Source: JADHUC01 sp964623055 (lineage in GTDB: Bacteria; Planctomycetota; Planctomycetia; Pirellulales; Pirellulaceae). From it: a stretch of DNA of 64,000 nt. The notes under the pieces were generated by a model, which saw nothing but the letters and a program-made list of their open reading frames with translations, did no database searches and was not told the origin of the DNA. Location of the stretch: assembly GCA_964623055.1 (NCBI GenBank), contig CAZURK010000040.1:1-64000 (forward strand). Direction: 5' to 3'. Positions 25,971 through 33,960 of the stretch are shown piece after piece; position 1 is the first letter of the stretch, and the number at the start of each line of letters is the position of its first letter. Position numbers and translations under genes: made by a program.

Positions 25971-26816
25971 ATGACTTGTCTATTCCTTGCAGCCGCGTTG
26001 TTTATCACTGCTGAGCCAAATCCGAAGACGGCGGAGGATACAACGAATGCTGCACGGGCTCTGCTGGAATCGGCAAGATGGGTCGAGGTCAAGGACAACC
26101 ACGGCGACATGGAAATCCGCGTGCTCGCTGCGGAAGAGGAGCCCAAGGCGGAACAGGCTATGCGCGACTATCATGACCGCTACCAGGAGGCGGCGGATTC
26201 CTATCGGGAGCAAAAGAAGGAATATGCGGATGCGATTTCGGAATTGAATCAGCAATTCCTGGATCTTCAGGAATCGATCACGGCGGATCATGTGAATCAG
26301 TACTTTCGAGACCGCAGGAAATTGAAGGAACAACTCGTGACCAAGTCTCCACCGTGGGTCGTTCCGAAGCCTCCGTACCGCCGCGTGCTGCGGTATGGAG
26401 ACTGGTGGGAACTACGTTTTGATGCGAAACGAGAGCACATATCAACGGTCATGTTCAGCTACGGCACGCTCTCGATATACCTGCGTCTTTCAACCGCATC
26501 ATGCGGATTCGATACGGGTTTTCCAGGGCTTCTCGACCGTTACCCTGAGTTGCTGGACCGGACCGAGAATCCGGACATTCGCATCGAGGTCAAGAAACGG
26601 GGTATCGTCGTGAAGCAACACCAATTGCGGTTGGAGTCTTACCGCCTCGACCAGATTGATGCCGCCGAGGCAGTTGCGTCGCTGAAAGAGGCCGTGCCGA
26701 ACGCGGAGATATGCTACAATCGCGAGTTAAACACTATCCTCGTTTTTGGTTTTCCCGACGAGCACAAGGCCATCGAGCAAGCACTCGCACAGATTCGCGC
26801 CAGTAGAAGAAAGTGA
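25971..26816 (+). CDS. Secreted hypothetical protein with coiled coil and secretin-N-like end
   Basis: 281 residues. A short signal peptide (MTCLFLAAALFITAEP) is followed by a charged helical region rich in Glu, Lys and Gln (about 65-125, YREQKKEYADAISELNQQFLDLQ) that is likely a coiled coil. The last 50 residues (LDQIDAAEAVASLKEAVPNAEICYNRELNTILVFG) have the pattern of the N1/N2 (NolW-like) ring domains of secretins, where similar units stack into rings. No channel domain is present. It sits downstream of two small membrane proteins and may work with them. Confidence 0.7.
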   Translation: MTCLFLAAALFITAEPNPKTAEDTTNAARALLESARWVEVKDNHGDMEIRVLAAEEEPKAEQAMRDYHDRYQEAADSYREQKKEYADAISELNQQFLDLQESITADHVNQYFRDRRKLKEQLVTKSPPWVVPKPPYRRVLRYGDWWELRFDAKREHISTVMFSYGTLSIYLRLSTASCGFDTGFPGLLDRYPELLDRTENPDIRIEVKKRGIVVKQHQLRLESYRLDQIDAAEAVASLKEAVPNAEICYNRELNTILVFGFPDEHKAIEQALAQIRASRRK

Positions 26817-26834
26817 AAAGGGAAAATGGCCGCG

Positions 26835-28817
26835 TCACGGCCCTGACTTCGGCAACTGCAACACCGATATCGAATGGGCCGGCAGCACAAGGGGCTGGTC
26901 GATTGAGACTGGTTCGGGCAAACGCGTTGTTGCGACCGTTTCGGGTTGCCCCGGTACGTTTATCGAACTGAGACTCGGGCCGTTGATTCTCCAGACGGTT
27001 GCTCGCTCCGAAGCCACACCGCCGCGCAGATCGAGTTTGACGGCGATTTCGTCGCGCGCTGAGTAGTTGATCAGTCCCAACGAGACGGTTTGCGACTTCT
27101 GGTCCCAGGCGGCCACTGCGTCGACCGGTGCCTCGCCCGCCACGTCGACGGGCAAGAGGCGGCCGTTGACTTGGGCTCGATACAGCGTCAACAAATGCCC
27201 GACCGAGCCCATCGACGCGTGTGTGCGGCTGGTCTTGATTGCGCCGATGATGTTCACCGTCTGAGCCCATTGGGCGATTTCGACGATGTCGGCCGATCGG
27301 AGCAGTTCGTGCAAGGCTCGGCCAATGGCGATGGCGTCGCCCAGCGGGTAGTACACTTCGTAGATGCCGACGCCGGGAGCGTCCGGCTCGGGGTTCCACT
27401 CGCGAACGATGCCCCATTCGTCCACTGACAGGCGCAGACGGTCGATGGCCGGATCGTTGCCGTCCTGCCGGGAACGCATGTCGTTGATGATTCGCCGTAC
27501 ACCTTCCGCCACGGAGGCAGAGTACCCGAGGAAGTTCTCCTCGTACTTGCGCGCGTCTTCCGGCGAGAACGGGGCCTTCAGTCGCCGCTGCGTGTAATGA
27601 TGGCCGCTCAGCAAGTCCATGTGCGCTGCGCACCGCGGCACGACCGCATCGTTCCAGTTTCCCGGACTGCCGACCGCGACGATCTTGATGGCAGGATCGA
27701 CTGCTTTCATCGCTCGCACAAACGCGTTGTGACGAATCCCATACCGCTCGACTGGCACGTTTCCAAGCTGCCAGTCGCCGTACATTTCGTTGCCAATGCC
27801 CCACCAGACGACGCCATACGGTTCGGCGCGCCCACCCTTTGCGCGGCGAGCGCCCCAATCGCTCGCTGCATTCCCGTTCGCGTAGTCCACCAATTCGGCC
27901 GCTTCTTCGACCGATCCCAAGCCCGTGTTGACCACGACCAGAGGCTCTGTTTCGATTTCGCGACAGAAAGCGATGAACTCGTCGATGCCGAAGTCGTTAT
28001 CCTCGACCCGGCCCCACGCCCGCTCCCAACGCGGCGGGCGGCGGTCGCGCGGCCCGATTCCATCTTTCCAGTCGTAGCCGGAAACAAAGTTGCCGCCGGG
28101 CCATCGGTAGATGGGCGAATCGAGTCGTTTAAGCAACTCCAAGGTATCGGCACGCATGCCGTTCACGTTGTCGGCCGGCATGAGCGATAGACAGGCGATC
28201 CAGAGGTAGCCGGGCTGGGAAAGCGTCAGCGACAGACTCGCGTCATCGGTGCTTGCTCCTGCACGAAACCGAAATGGGAATTCTTCATAGGTGGTGCCAA
28301 CCTCGTCCAGCACAATGCTCTTCCCGTCTGATGCTCCTTCGCCCCAAGCGACCCGGATGGTGGCGTCCACCGGATCGGTCGCATGGCATAGAATGGCATA
28401 GCCGACGTACTCCTTGCCCTCGACCAACCCAAGGCCGCTCTGACGAATCCCGCACGCGCCGCCGTTCGGATCGCGCACCCACAGGGCCATACAATGGTCG
28501 CCACAGTAGGCGCCGGCCGCATCGTGAGCCAGATCGAATTCCGCGCCGTCCGGGCCAACGCTCTCCCACGATTTCCCCGGTTCAAGCAGGAACTTACGGT
28601 CCTGCAGCATTTCGGCCCAGATGCCGCCATGGATACAGCGTCCCATGTGCTCGATGAATTGCCCGTAGATGTACGGGTTGATCGTCGCACCCGGCTGGCC
28701 TGTGTCCACGGTGATCGTCGTCTCAGCAGCGCCGGCGTTCAACGGCGACGAAAGTAACGCGAACAGAAAACTCGACGCCAGGGCGAATTGCAGTTTTGTT
28801 GACGTGGGCGTTTTCAT
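26835..28817 (-). CDS. abfA: Exported GH51 alpha-L-arabinofuranosidase
   Basis: 660 residues with a signal peptide starting at MKTPTSTK (ATG at 28817, GGGAG upstream). The N-terminal YGQFIEHMGRCIHGGIWAEM is the hallmark of the GH51 barrel. A carbohydrate-binding-like insertion follows at about 70-200. The acid/base glutamate is E344 in GIGNEMYG and the nucleophile E467 in SVDEWGIV, both intact. The C-terminal beta domain ends in the SISVLQLP strand. It removes arabinose from arabinans or arabinoxylans by a retaining mechanism. It follows the PQQ propeller gene by 13 bases, so the two form an operon. Confidence 0.93.
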   Translation of the reverse strand: MKTPTSTKLQFALASSFLFALLSSPLNAGAAETTITVDTGQPGATINPYIYGQFIEHMGRCIHGGIWAEMLQDRKFLLEPGKSWESVGPDGAEFDLAHDAAGAYCGDHCMALWVRDPNGGACGIRQSGLGLVEGKEYVGYAILCHATDPVDATIRVAWGEGASDGKSIVLDEVGTTYEEFPFRFRAGASTDDASLSLTLSQPGYLWIACLSLMPADNVNGMRADTLELLKRLDSPIYRWPGGNFVSGYDWKDGIGPRDRRPPRWERAWGRVEDNDFGIDEFIAFCREIETEPLVVVNTGLGSVEEAAELVDYANGNAASDWGARRAKGGRAEPYGVVWWGIGNEMYGDWQLGNVPVERYGIRHNAFVRAMKAVDPAIKIVAVGSPGNWNDAVVPRCAAHMDLLSGHHYTQRRLKAPFSPEDARKYEENFLGYSASVAEGVRRIINDMRSRQDGNDPAIDRLRLSVDEWGIVREWNPEPDAPGVGIYEVYYPLGDAIAIGRALHELLRSADIVEIAQWAQTVNIIGAIKTSRTHASMGSVGHLLTLYRAQVNGRLLPVDVAGEAPVDAVAAWDQKSQTVSLGLINYSARDEIAVKLDLRGGVASERATVWRINGPSLSSINVPGQPETVATTRLPEPVSIDQPLVLPAHSISVLQLPKSGP

Positions 28818-28830
28818 TGTGTTGAACTCC

Positions 28831-31800
28831 CTATCGCTCCGTGAAGCAGAGGATTTCTCCATCGGTGGTTGACACGTAGAGACATCCGTTGGCGGCGATC
28901 ATACCGTCCCACACGGGCGGATGTTCGAGTTGGTATTCGGCCAGCTTACTGCCGTCGGTTGCGGAGACGGCCCACAACAACGCTCCTCGCTTGCCCTGCC
29001 AGGCAGCCAAGGCTTCTTCGGCCTGTGCGGCGGCCAGCGGATTGCGAAGCATGAATGCCCCTGGCGTAGACTCGTCGGCCACGTCGGGTGGTCCGGCGAC
29101 GAACAGTGTTCCTGCGGCCAACACGATTGCGCGGGCATGAAGTGGTATCGTCTTGGACCACGTGGGTTGCCACGGAGGAGCGCCGCGTCGTCTCTTGGCC
29201 TGACCTCTCGGCGGCGTGGCACGTCGCGGGTTTTTGTCGGTGGCAAACAAGTGATACTCGTTGGGCGTGGTCCAGCGGTAGTATTCGCGTCGCCGCCCGA
29301 AGCCGTAGACGGTCGAATCGTCACACACGAGGATGCGGCCGGACGGGAACTCTCGGCCCGCACGTGGCCAGCCGCCTGCCCCGGAGTAGAAATGCGTTCC
29401 GTACATCCAGTAAGTGCGATGCCACCACGTATCGTCCAGGAAGCCACGCGGGCAGTAAAGATGCCGCACTTTCTGTTCTTGCTGGATGCCTTGAGGATCG
29501 AATACGGCATCTCGCAGGAAAACGAACCGCCCGTCGGTCGACAGCACATCCGGCAACATACCCGCCATCTCGATTCCATCGACGTCTTCTTCACGCTGGC
29601 CTCCCGTCACGGGATCGCAACTGTCAAGGCGCGTCTCGGATAGCATCTCACCCGTCTCGGCGTCGATCCGGTACAAGTACATGCCGCCGTCCAGATAGGA
29701 TGACCGGCCTGCGGTGAAGTAGGCGACATCTTCGTCGATCAATACGCTCCCAGGCACCGGCCAGACCGATTCGATCCGACCATGCGCCACGATTCGTCGA
29801 TCCTCCGGCGCAGCGAGGAAACGCCACGCCAACGCGCCGTCGGCGGCTCGAAGGCAGTAAACCCAGCCGTCAGCACATCCAAACAGCACGCGGCCCTTGT
29901 AGGCTGTCGGCGGCGAATCCACGCGACCGCCAGCCGTGTAGCTCCACAACCGCTCGCCGCTCTCGGCATCGATAGCGTGCACCGTATGGGCATCGACCTG
30001 CGAGACCAGCACCTTTCCGTCGGCAGCAACGAGAGCGCTGAGTTTGCCCCCGACTTCAGTCTGCCACGCCTGTTTCAGCTCCGTGGCGACAACAGCATCG
30101 GTCGTTCCACTTCGCGCTACATCGTGACGGTAAGTAGGCCAGTCCTTGCCAGAGGCCAGAGGTCCGAGATCAGAGGTTAGTTTGCCCGATGTCCGTCCTC
30201 CCCTTCTGACCTCTGAATTCTGATCTCTGACCTCTGAATACGCGGGACCCTTCTCAAGACGAGCCTCACTCTTCGACTCTTCGACCTTGCGACCCTTCGA
30301 CTCCTTCGCCGCCAGTGCCCACAAGCCGCTCAGTTTGCTTTGGATGTAGCAGGCGCAAGAGTGTGGTGTGACGTATAGCAAGCCGTTGCACGGCACAATT
30401 CCGTACTGGCACGTGCCTCGGATCCAGTTGTGGCGAAGTGGGGTGCCTTCGCGCAAATCAATGAACTCGACCCCGGTGCGGCCGAGCATCATGAATCGGT
30501 CTGTGGCCTTGTTGCGATAGCAGCGATGGTGGTGCGTTGGCGTGAACGCGCCGCCCGCCATGAGACGCCGTTTGATCTCGCCGGTCCTCGGATCACGTCC
30601 CAGCGTGGGCTCCTCCTTGTACCAGTCGTCGCCTGTCATGAGCCATCGGAGTTCACCGCCGAGCCACCGAGCCTGGTTCTGCCCGGTCCATACGAGCCCG
30701 TCGGCCACGAACACATCCACAGGCGCGTGGAACGACTCGGCACATTCGCACTCCCACAGCTTTTCCCCTGTCTCTGCCGAAAGCGCCGTCAGGTTGCCAG
30801 GCCCGCCGCGATAGAACGTCCAAAACTCGCGACTCGCCCGCGCCGCGTCGGCCGGCGGCTCCTTGGTTTCGGCGAGGCGATCGCCACATAGCACTACGTC
30901 CTCATAGACCACAAGCGTCGGGCTGGACCAACCGGGACGCTTTGGATCCGCGGGGCGGGCGTGTCGCCATCGTTCTCGTCCCGTGTTTCGGTCGAGACAG
31001 ATGACGTGGGTAGTGTTCTGGAAGATCGCTCGGTCTGCTGAAACGGCAAGCGTCAATGGCATGGCCTCGGCCGTATCAGCATCAGCCTTGGTCCAAAGAA
31101 CATTGGCCGTTTTGGCTTCGATGGCCATCAGCCGTCTATCGCCAGCCTTGGGCGGCACCCACGGGCCTTTGGTACCCTGGGCCGAATCGGCGTCCAGCGG
31201 TTCCGGTTGCCCGAGCACGAAGTACAACACGCCTTCGTGAAACACGATCTCTTCCGTGCCCTCCGTGTCTTCATATGTTGTGACGGTTTGCCCCGTGGCC
31301 GCGTCCAACGCCGAGACCGCAGCATCGTAGCCGAGTGTCACGTACACTCGATCACCTGCCGCGACCAACCGGCGGGATAGATCCGTCGGGCCGGAACGGA
31401 ACCGTCGCAGGTGAGCTTCCCAAGACGGGATCGGTCGCTTCCACAGTTCGACGCCGTTGAATGCGTCGCGTGCGATCAGTGACCATATCGCCGGCAGAGT
31501 GACCGCGGCGATGGGTCCTTCGTCGACGATATAGAACAACCGACCTTTGGCCGAGACCATGGCGCTGACGCTGGCCAAATGGTCGTGTTGCCTGGCGTGC
31601 TCTGGCCCGCCGACCCACTGGACGCGCTGCGGCGGACCTGCGACGGTATCGTGGCCAACCGCATTGCCGCTCGCGTCGTGAAGGTAGTGGGTCCACTCGT
31701 CAATGTCGGAAGGCCAGGGCTTCTTGAAAGGCTGAAAGGCTGAAGGCTGGCGGAAGGTCGCGACACCGCCGGGAGCCAGCACACGTTGGATCTCTTCATC

Positions 31801-32220
31801 CCGTATCCCGATTCCGACATCCCATATCACCAGACTCACCAGGTTATCCGCATACGGCAAATGCTCGCCCGTCCACTGCTCGATCGACACCTTGCCGTAG
31901 AGCGGCTCGTTTGAGAGCGCCGACAGCCTTAACGACTGCACGTGCTGACGGGCCCGGTCGACCCAGTCGGAGTCACGCTCAAGGCCGTGAACAAGGTAGC
32001 CGTCACGCGCCCCTAACGCGGCAGTCAGCTTTCCATCGCCGCAACCCAGATGAACGATCAGTCCACCTTGGACGCCCGTGGCCTTCAGGATTTTCTCAGC
32101 CTGCTGCTGGAGGTCCGTCGAATCGAGTTGCGCGGCTCGCGCGTCGACGCCTATTGCCAACGCGAGTGCCAGGAAGAAACCGATGAGAAGCCGCGTAGCG
32201 ATCGTTGTGCCTTGCATCAT
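28831..32220 (-). CDS. Exported methyltransferase-like / PQQ-type double beta-propeller protein
   Basis: 1129 residues. The start at 32220 fits AAAGGA 5 bases upstream; the signal peptide is MMQGTTIATRLLIGFFLALA. Residues about 50-150 align with class I SAM methyltransferases, with the LGCGDG loop at 58-63 and LAPGGVATF. PQQ-type repeats follow (GRLFYIVDEGPI, RVYVTLGYDAAVSALDAATG) in two propeller halves; the second starts at DWPTYRHDVARSG. The linker between them carries a heptamer-repeat insertion (30149-30237). No PQQ ligands can be named with confidence, so electron transfer is not implied. It is paralogous to the protein at 55511-58537. GH51 follows 13 bases downstream. Confidence 0.88.
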   Translation of the reverse strand: MMQGTTIATRLLIGFFLALALAIGVDARAAQLDSTDLQQQAEKILKATGVQGGLIVHLGCGDGKLTAALGARDGYLVHGLERDSDWVDRARQHVQSLRLSALSNEPLYGKVSIEQWTGEHLPYADNLVSLVIWDVGIGIRDEEIQRVLAPGGVATFRQPSAFQPFKKPWPSDIDEWTHYLHDASGNAVGHDTVAGPPQRVQWVGGPEHARQHDHLASVSAMVSAKGRLFYIVDEGPIAAVTLPAIWSLIARDAFNGVELWKRPIPSWEAHLRRFRSGPTDLSRRLVAAGDRVYVTLGYDAAVSALDAATGQTVTTYEDTEGTEEIVFHEGVLYFVLGQPEPLDADSAQGTKGPWVPPKAGDRRLMAIEAKTANVLWTKADADTAEAMPLTLAVSADRAIFQNTTHVICLDRNTGRERWRHARPADPKRPGWSSPTLVVYEDVVLCGDRLAETKEPPADAARASREFWTFYRGGPGNLTALSAETGEKLWECECAESFHAPVDVFVADGLVWTGQNQARWLGGELRWLMTGDDWYKEEPTLGRDPRTGEIKRRLMAGGAFTPTHHHRCYRNKATDRFMMLGRTGVEFIDLREGTPLRHNWIRGTCQYGIVPCNGLLYVTPHSCACYIQSKLSGLWALAAKESKGRKVEESKSEARLEKGPAYSEVRDQNSEVRRGGRTSGKLTSDLGPLASGKDWPTYRHDVARSGTTDAVVATELKQAWQTEVGGKLSALVAADGKVLVSQVDAHTVHAIDAESGERLWSYTAGGRVDSPPTAYKGRVLFGCADGWVYCLRAADGALAWRFLAAPEDRRIVAHGRIESVWPVPGSVLIDEDVAYFTAGRSSYLDGGMYLYRIDAETGEMLSETRLDSCDPVTGGQREEDVDGIEMAGMLPDVLSTDGRFVFLRDAVFDPQGIQQEQKVRHLYCPRGFLDDTWWHRTYWMYGTHFYSGAGGWPRAGREFPSGRILVCDDSTVYGFGRRREYYRWTTPNEYHLFATDKNPRRATPPRGQAKRRRGAPPWQPTWSKTIPLHARAIVLAAGTLFVAGPPDVADESTPGAFMLRNPLAAAQAEEALAAWQGKRGALLWAVSATDGSKLAEYQLEHPPVWDGMIAANGCLYVSTTDGEILCFTER
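30149..30305. repeat. Inverted arrays of 7-base repeats plus an 8-base repeat tract, within coding sequence
   Basis: Four heptamers of the type CCAGAGG/TCAGAGG lie at 30149-30176, and five on the other strand (CCTCTGA, TCTCTGA, ATTCTGA) at 30203-30237, facing each other across 26 bases. A second tract of CTTCGAC/CCTTCGAC units occupies about 30270-30305. In the gene these encode SEVRDQNSEVR, LTSDLGPLASG and the charged ESKGRKVEESKSEARLEK, all in the linker between the two propellers. Confidence 0.82.
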
Positions 32221-32476
32221 GACCATCCTTTCTTCCAGAAAGATCGTTCGCCTGTAGACCACCTTGGCAATCCATGGCGGGAATTCTGTACGCTCTTGTA
32301 ACATGCCGCGCCGCCCGTTTCCACAAGGGGCATGACCGGTGAGGGATTTCTCAGCCTGCGTCCGCCTGAATGCTTGACTTGCCAGTGAACATGTTAGACC
32401 ATCTGTATTGCCGTTATCAGTTGGCAACGGTCATCAAGCGAATCTCGCACGGGAGAAACGAAATAGGAGACGAACG

Positions 32477-33814
32477 ATGAGACACGTGATTTGCATTGTG
32501 GCGACGATCGTGATGTGTGTACCGGCACTCGTGCTGGCAGGGGAACCGGTCTTTGTTCCGGTCAAGGTCGACGGTCCGGTGCACGATCCTGCGAATCATA
32601 CATTTTGGTATGGTCCGTTCAGCGAGTGCGCGTCCGTGGCGGATTTTGATGGCGATGGCGACTTGGATATCGCGGCTGGCCGCAACTGGTACGAGGCTCC
32701 GGACTGGAAGAAGCACAAGGATTTCCGCGAAGGGGCCGAGACGAACGGACCGGAGACGGATGACAACAGCGAGTTTGCCATGGATGTCAACTGCGATGGG
32801 CATCCGGACGTTGTCAGTTCGGGTTGGATGCGGATGAAAGGCGCTTTCTGGTACGAGAATCCCGGCCCCGAAGGTCTCAAGGCGGGAGTCCAGTGGAAAG
32901 CCACCAGGATTCACTCGGCATTGAACATGGAGGGGGTCATCCACGGCGACATCGACGGCGACGGCGACGACGACATCCTGTGCAACCATTGGGCCCCGGT
33001 CCGAGGCCAAAGCATGACGTGGATCGAGCATTTGAACAAAGCGCCCTGGCTGGTCGAGCACATGATCGGTACTGACGGCGAGCAACACGGGAACGGCCTG
33101 GGAGACATCAATGGCGACGGTCGTACAGATATCGTTACGCCCACTGGATGGTACGAGCAGCCGTCCAACGCAACTGAAGGCGAGTGGCCGTTCCATGCAG
33201 ACTATACATTCGAGGTGAACGGAAGGTACGCGGCGGCTTCGCACCCAATGCTCGTTTACGACGTGGACGAAGATGGAATGAACGACATTATTGTCGGCTC
33301 CTCACATACCTATGGATTGGCGTGGCTGGAGCAGAAGGTGGCGGACGGCAAGCGTACCTTCAGGCAACATTGGGCCGAAACCGACTTCGGCCAATACCAC
33401 ACGATGGCAATGGACGATCTGAACGGGGACGGCAAACCGGATTTGGTCACGGGCAAACGGCTGTTCGCTCACCATGGCCGCGACGTAAGCTGCTACGAGC
33501 CGATGTTTGCGTTTTGGTATGACATCAAAGGCGGCGAGTTCGAGCGGCACATCTTGGCGTTCAACCATCTGCCCAAGCTCGAAGACGACGAAACCCGCCG
33601 GAATCCCGCGCCGAACTTTGTTCCTGCGGTCGGCATGAAGCTGAATATCGCCGATATGGACGCCGACGGCGACAACGACATCGTCATCGCGGGCAAAGGC
33701 GGTTTGTACATCTTCTACAACATGGCGATGGCGCCGCAGCCGAGGCCTAAGCATCGACTTCCGCACGAGGATACCTACCCGTCGTGGGTGCCGTGGCACA
33801 AGCCGCGGAAGTAG
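32477..33814 (+). CDS. Exported FG-GAP/VCBS beta-propeller protein
   Basis: 445 residues from the ATG at 32477 with AGGAGA 7 bases upstream and a signal peptide MRHVICIVATIVMCVPALVL. Seven calcium-loop repeats can be counted: DFDGDGDLDIAAG, NCDGHPDVVSSG, DIDGDGDDDILCN, DINGDGRTDIVTP, DVDEDGMNDIIVG, DLNGDGKPDLVTG and DMDADGDNDIVIAG. This matches a single seven-bladed integrin-type propeller, so the gene looks complete. The family binds calcium and usually carbohydrate or protein ligands at the cell surface. No catalytic motif is seen. It is divergent from the methyltransferase-like/PQQ gene. Confidence 0.9.
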   Translation: MRHVICIVATIVMCVPALVLAGEPVFVPVKVDGPVHDPANHTFWYGPFSECASVADFDGDGDLDIAAGRNWYEAPDWKKHKDFREGAETNGPETDDNSEFAMDVNCDGHPDVVSSGWMRMKGAFWYENPGPEGLKAGVQWKATRIHSALNMEGVIHGDIDGDGDDDILCNHWAPVRGQSMTWIEHLNKAPWLVEHMIGTDGEQHGNGLGDINGDGRTDIVTPTGWYEQPSNATEGEWPFHADYTFEVNGRYAAASHPMLVYDVDEDGMNDIIVGSSHTYGLAWLEQKVADGKRTFRQHWAETDFGQYHTMAMDDLNGDGKPDLVTGKRLFAHHGRDVSCYEPMFAFWYDIKGGEFERHILAFNHLPKLEDDETRRNPAPNFVPAVGMKLNIADMDADGDNDIVIAGKGGLYIFYNMAMAPQPRPKHRLPHEDTYPSWVPWHKPRK

Positions 33815-33827
33815 GCGGTTGAGTCTG

Positions 33828-33960
33828 AGAGCCAGTTTTCAAATGCGTAGTGGTGGCTTCCAGCCGCCATCGAATGACGTGGGAATCGAAGGAAGACGCG
33901 GCGGCTGGAAGCCACCACTACCAAGCTTGGCCGCGATTCTATCGTTTGGAGACTGGCTCT
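33828..33960. repeat. Nested palindromes: one repeat inside another
   Basis: Inner perfect arms of 22 bases lie at 33847-33868 and 33900-33921 (core GTAGTGGTGGCTTCCAGC). Outer arms at 33828-33843 and 33945-33960 match in 14 of 16 positions (AGAGCCAGT). The outer right arm overlaps the 3' end of the glycosyltransferase gene and encodes its last residues EPVSKR; the TAG stop lies between the inner and outer right arms. Confidence 0.85.

Noticed and set aside
30149..30305. CRISPR-like array
   Set aside because: The units are 7 and 8 bases long with no spacers and lie inside a coding frame.
32284..32297. Copy of the 211-295 palindrome
   Set aside because: Only about 12 bases (GAATTCTGTACG) are shared and no second arm is present; may be chance.
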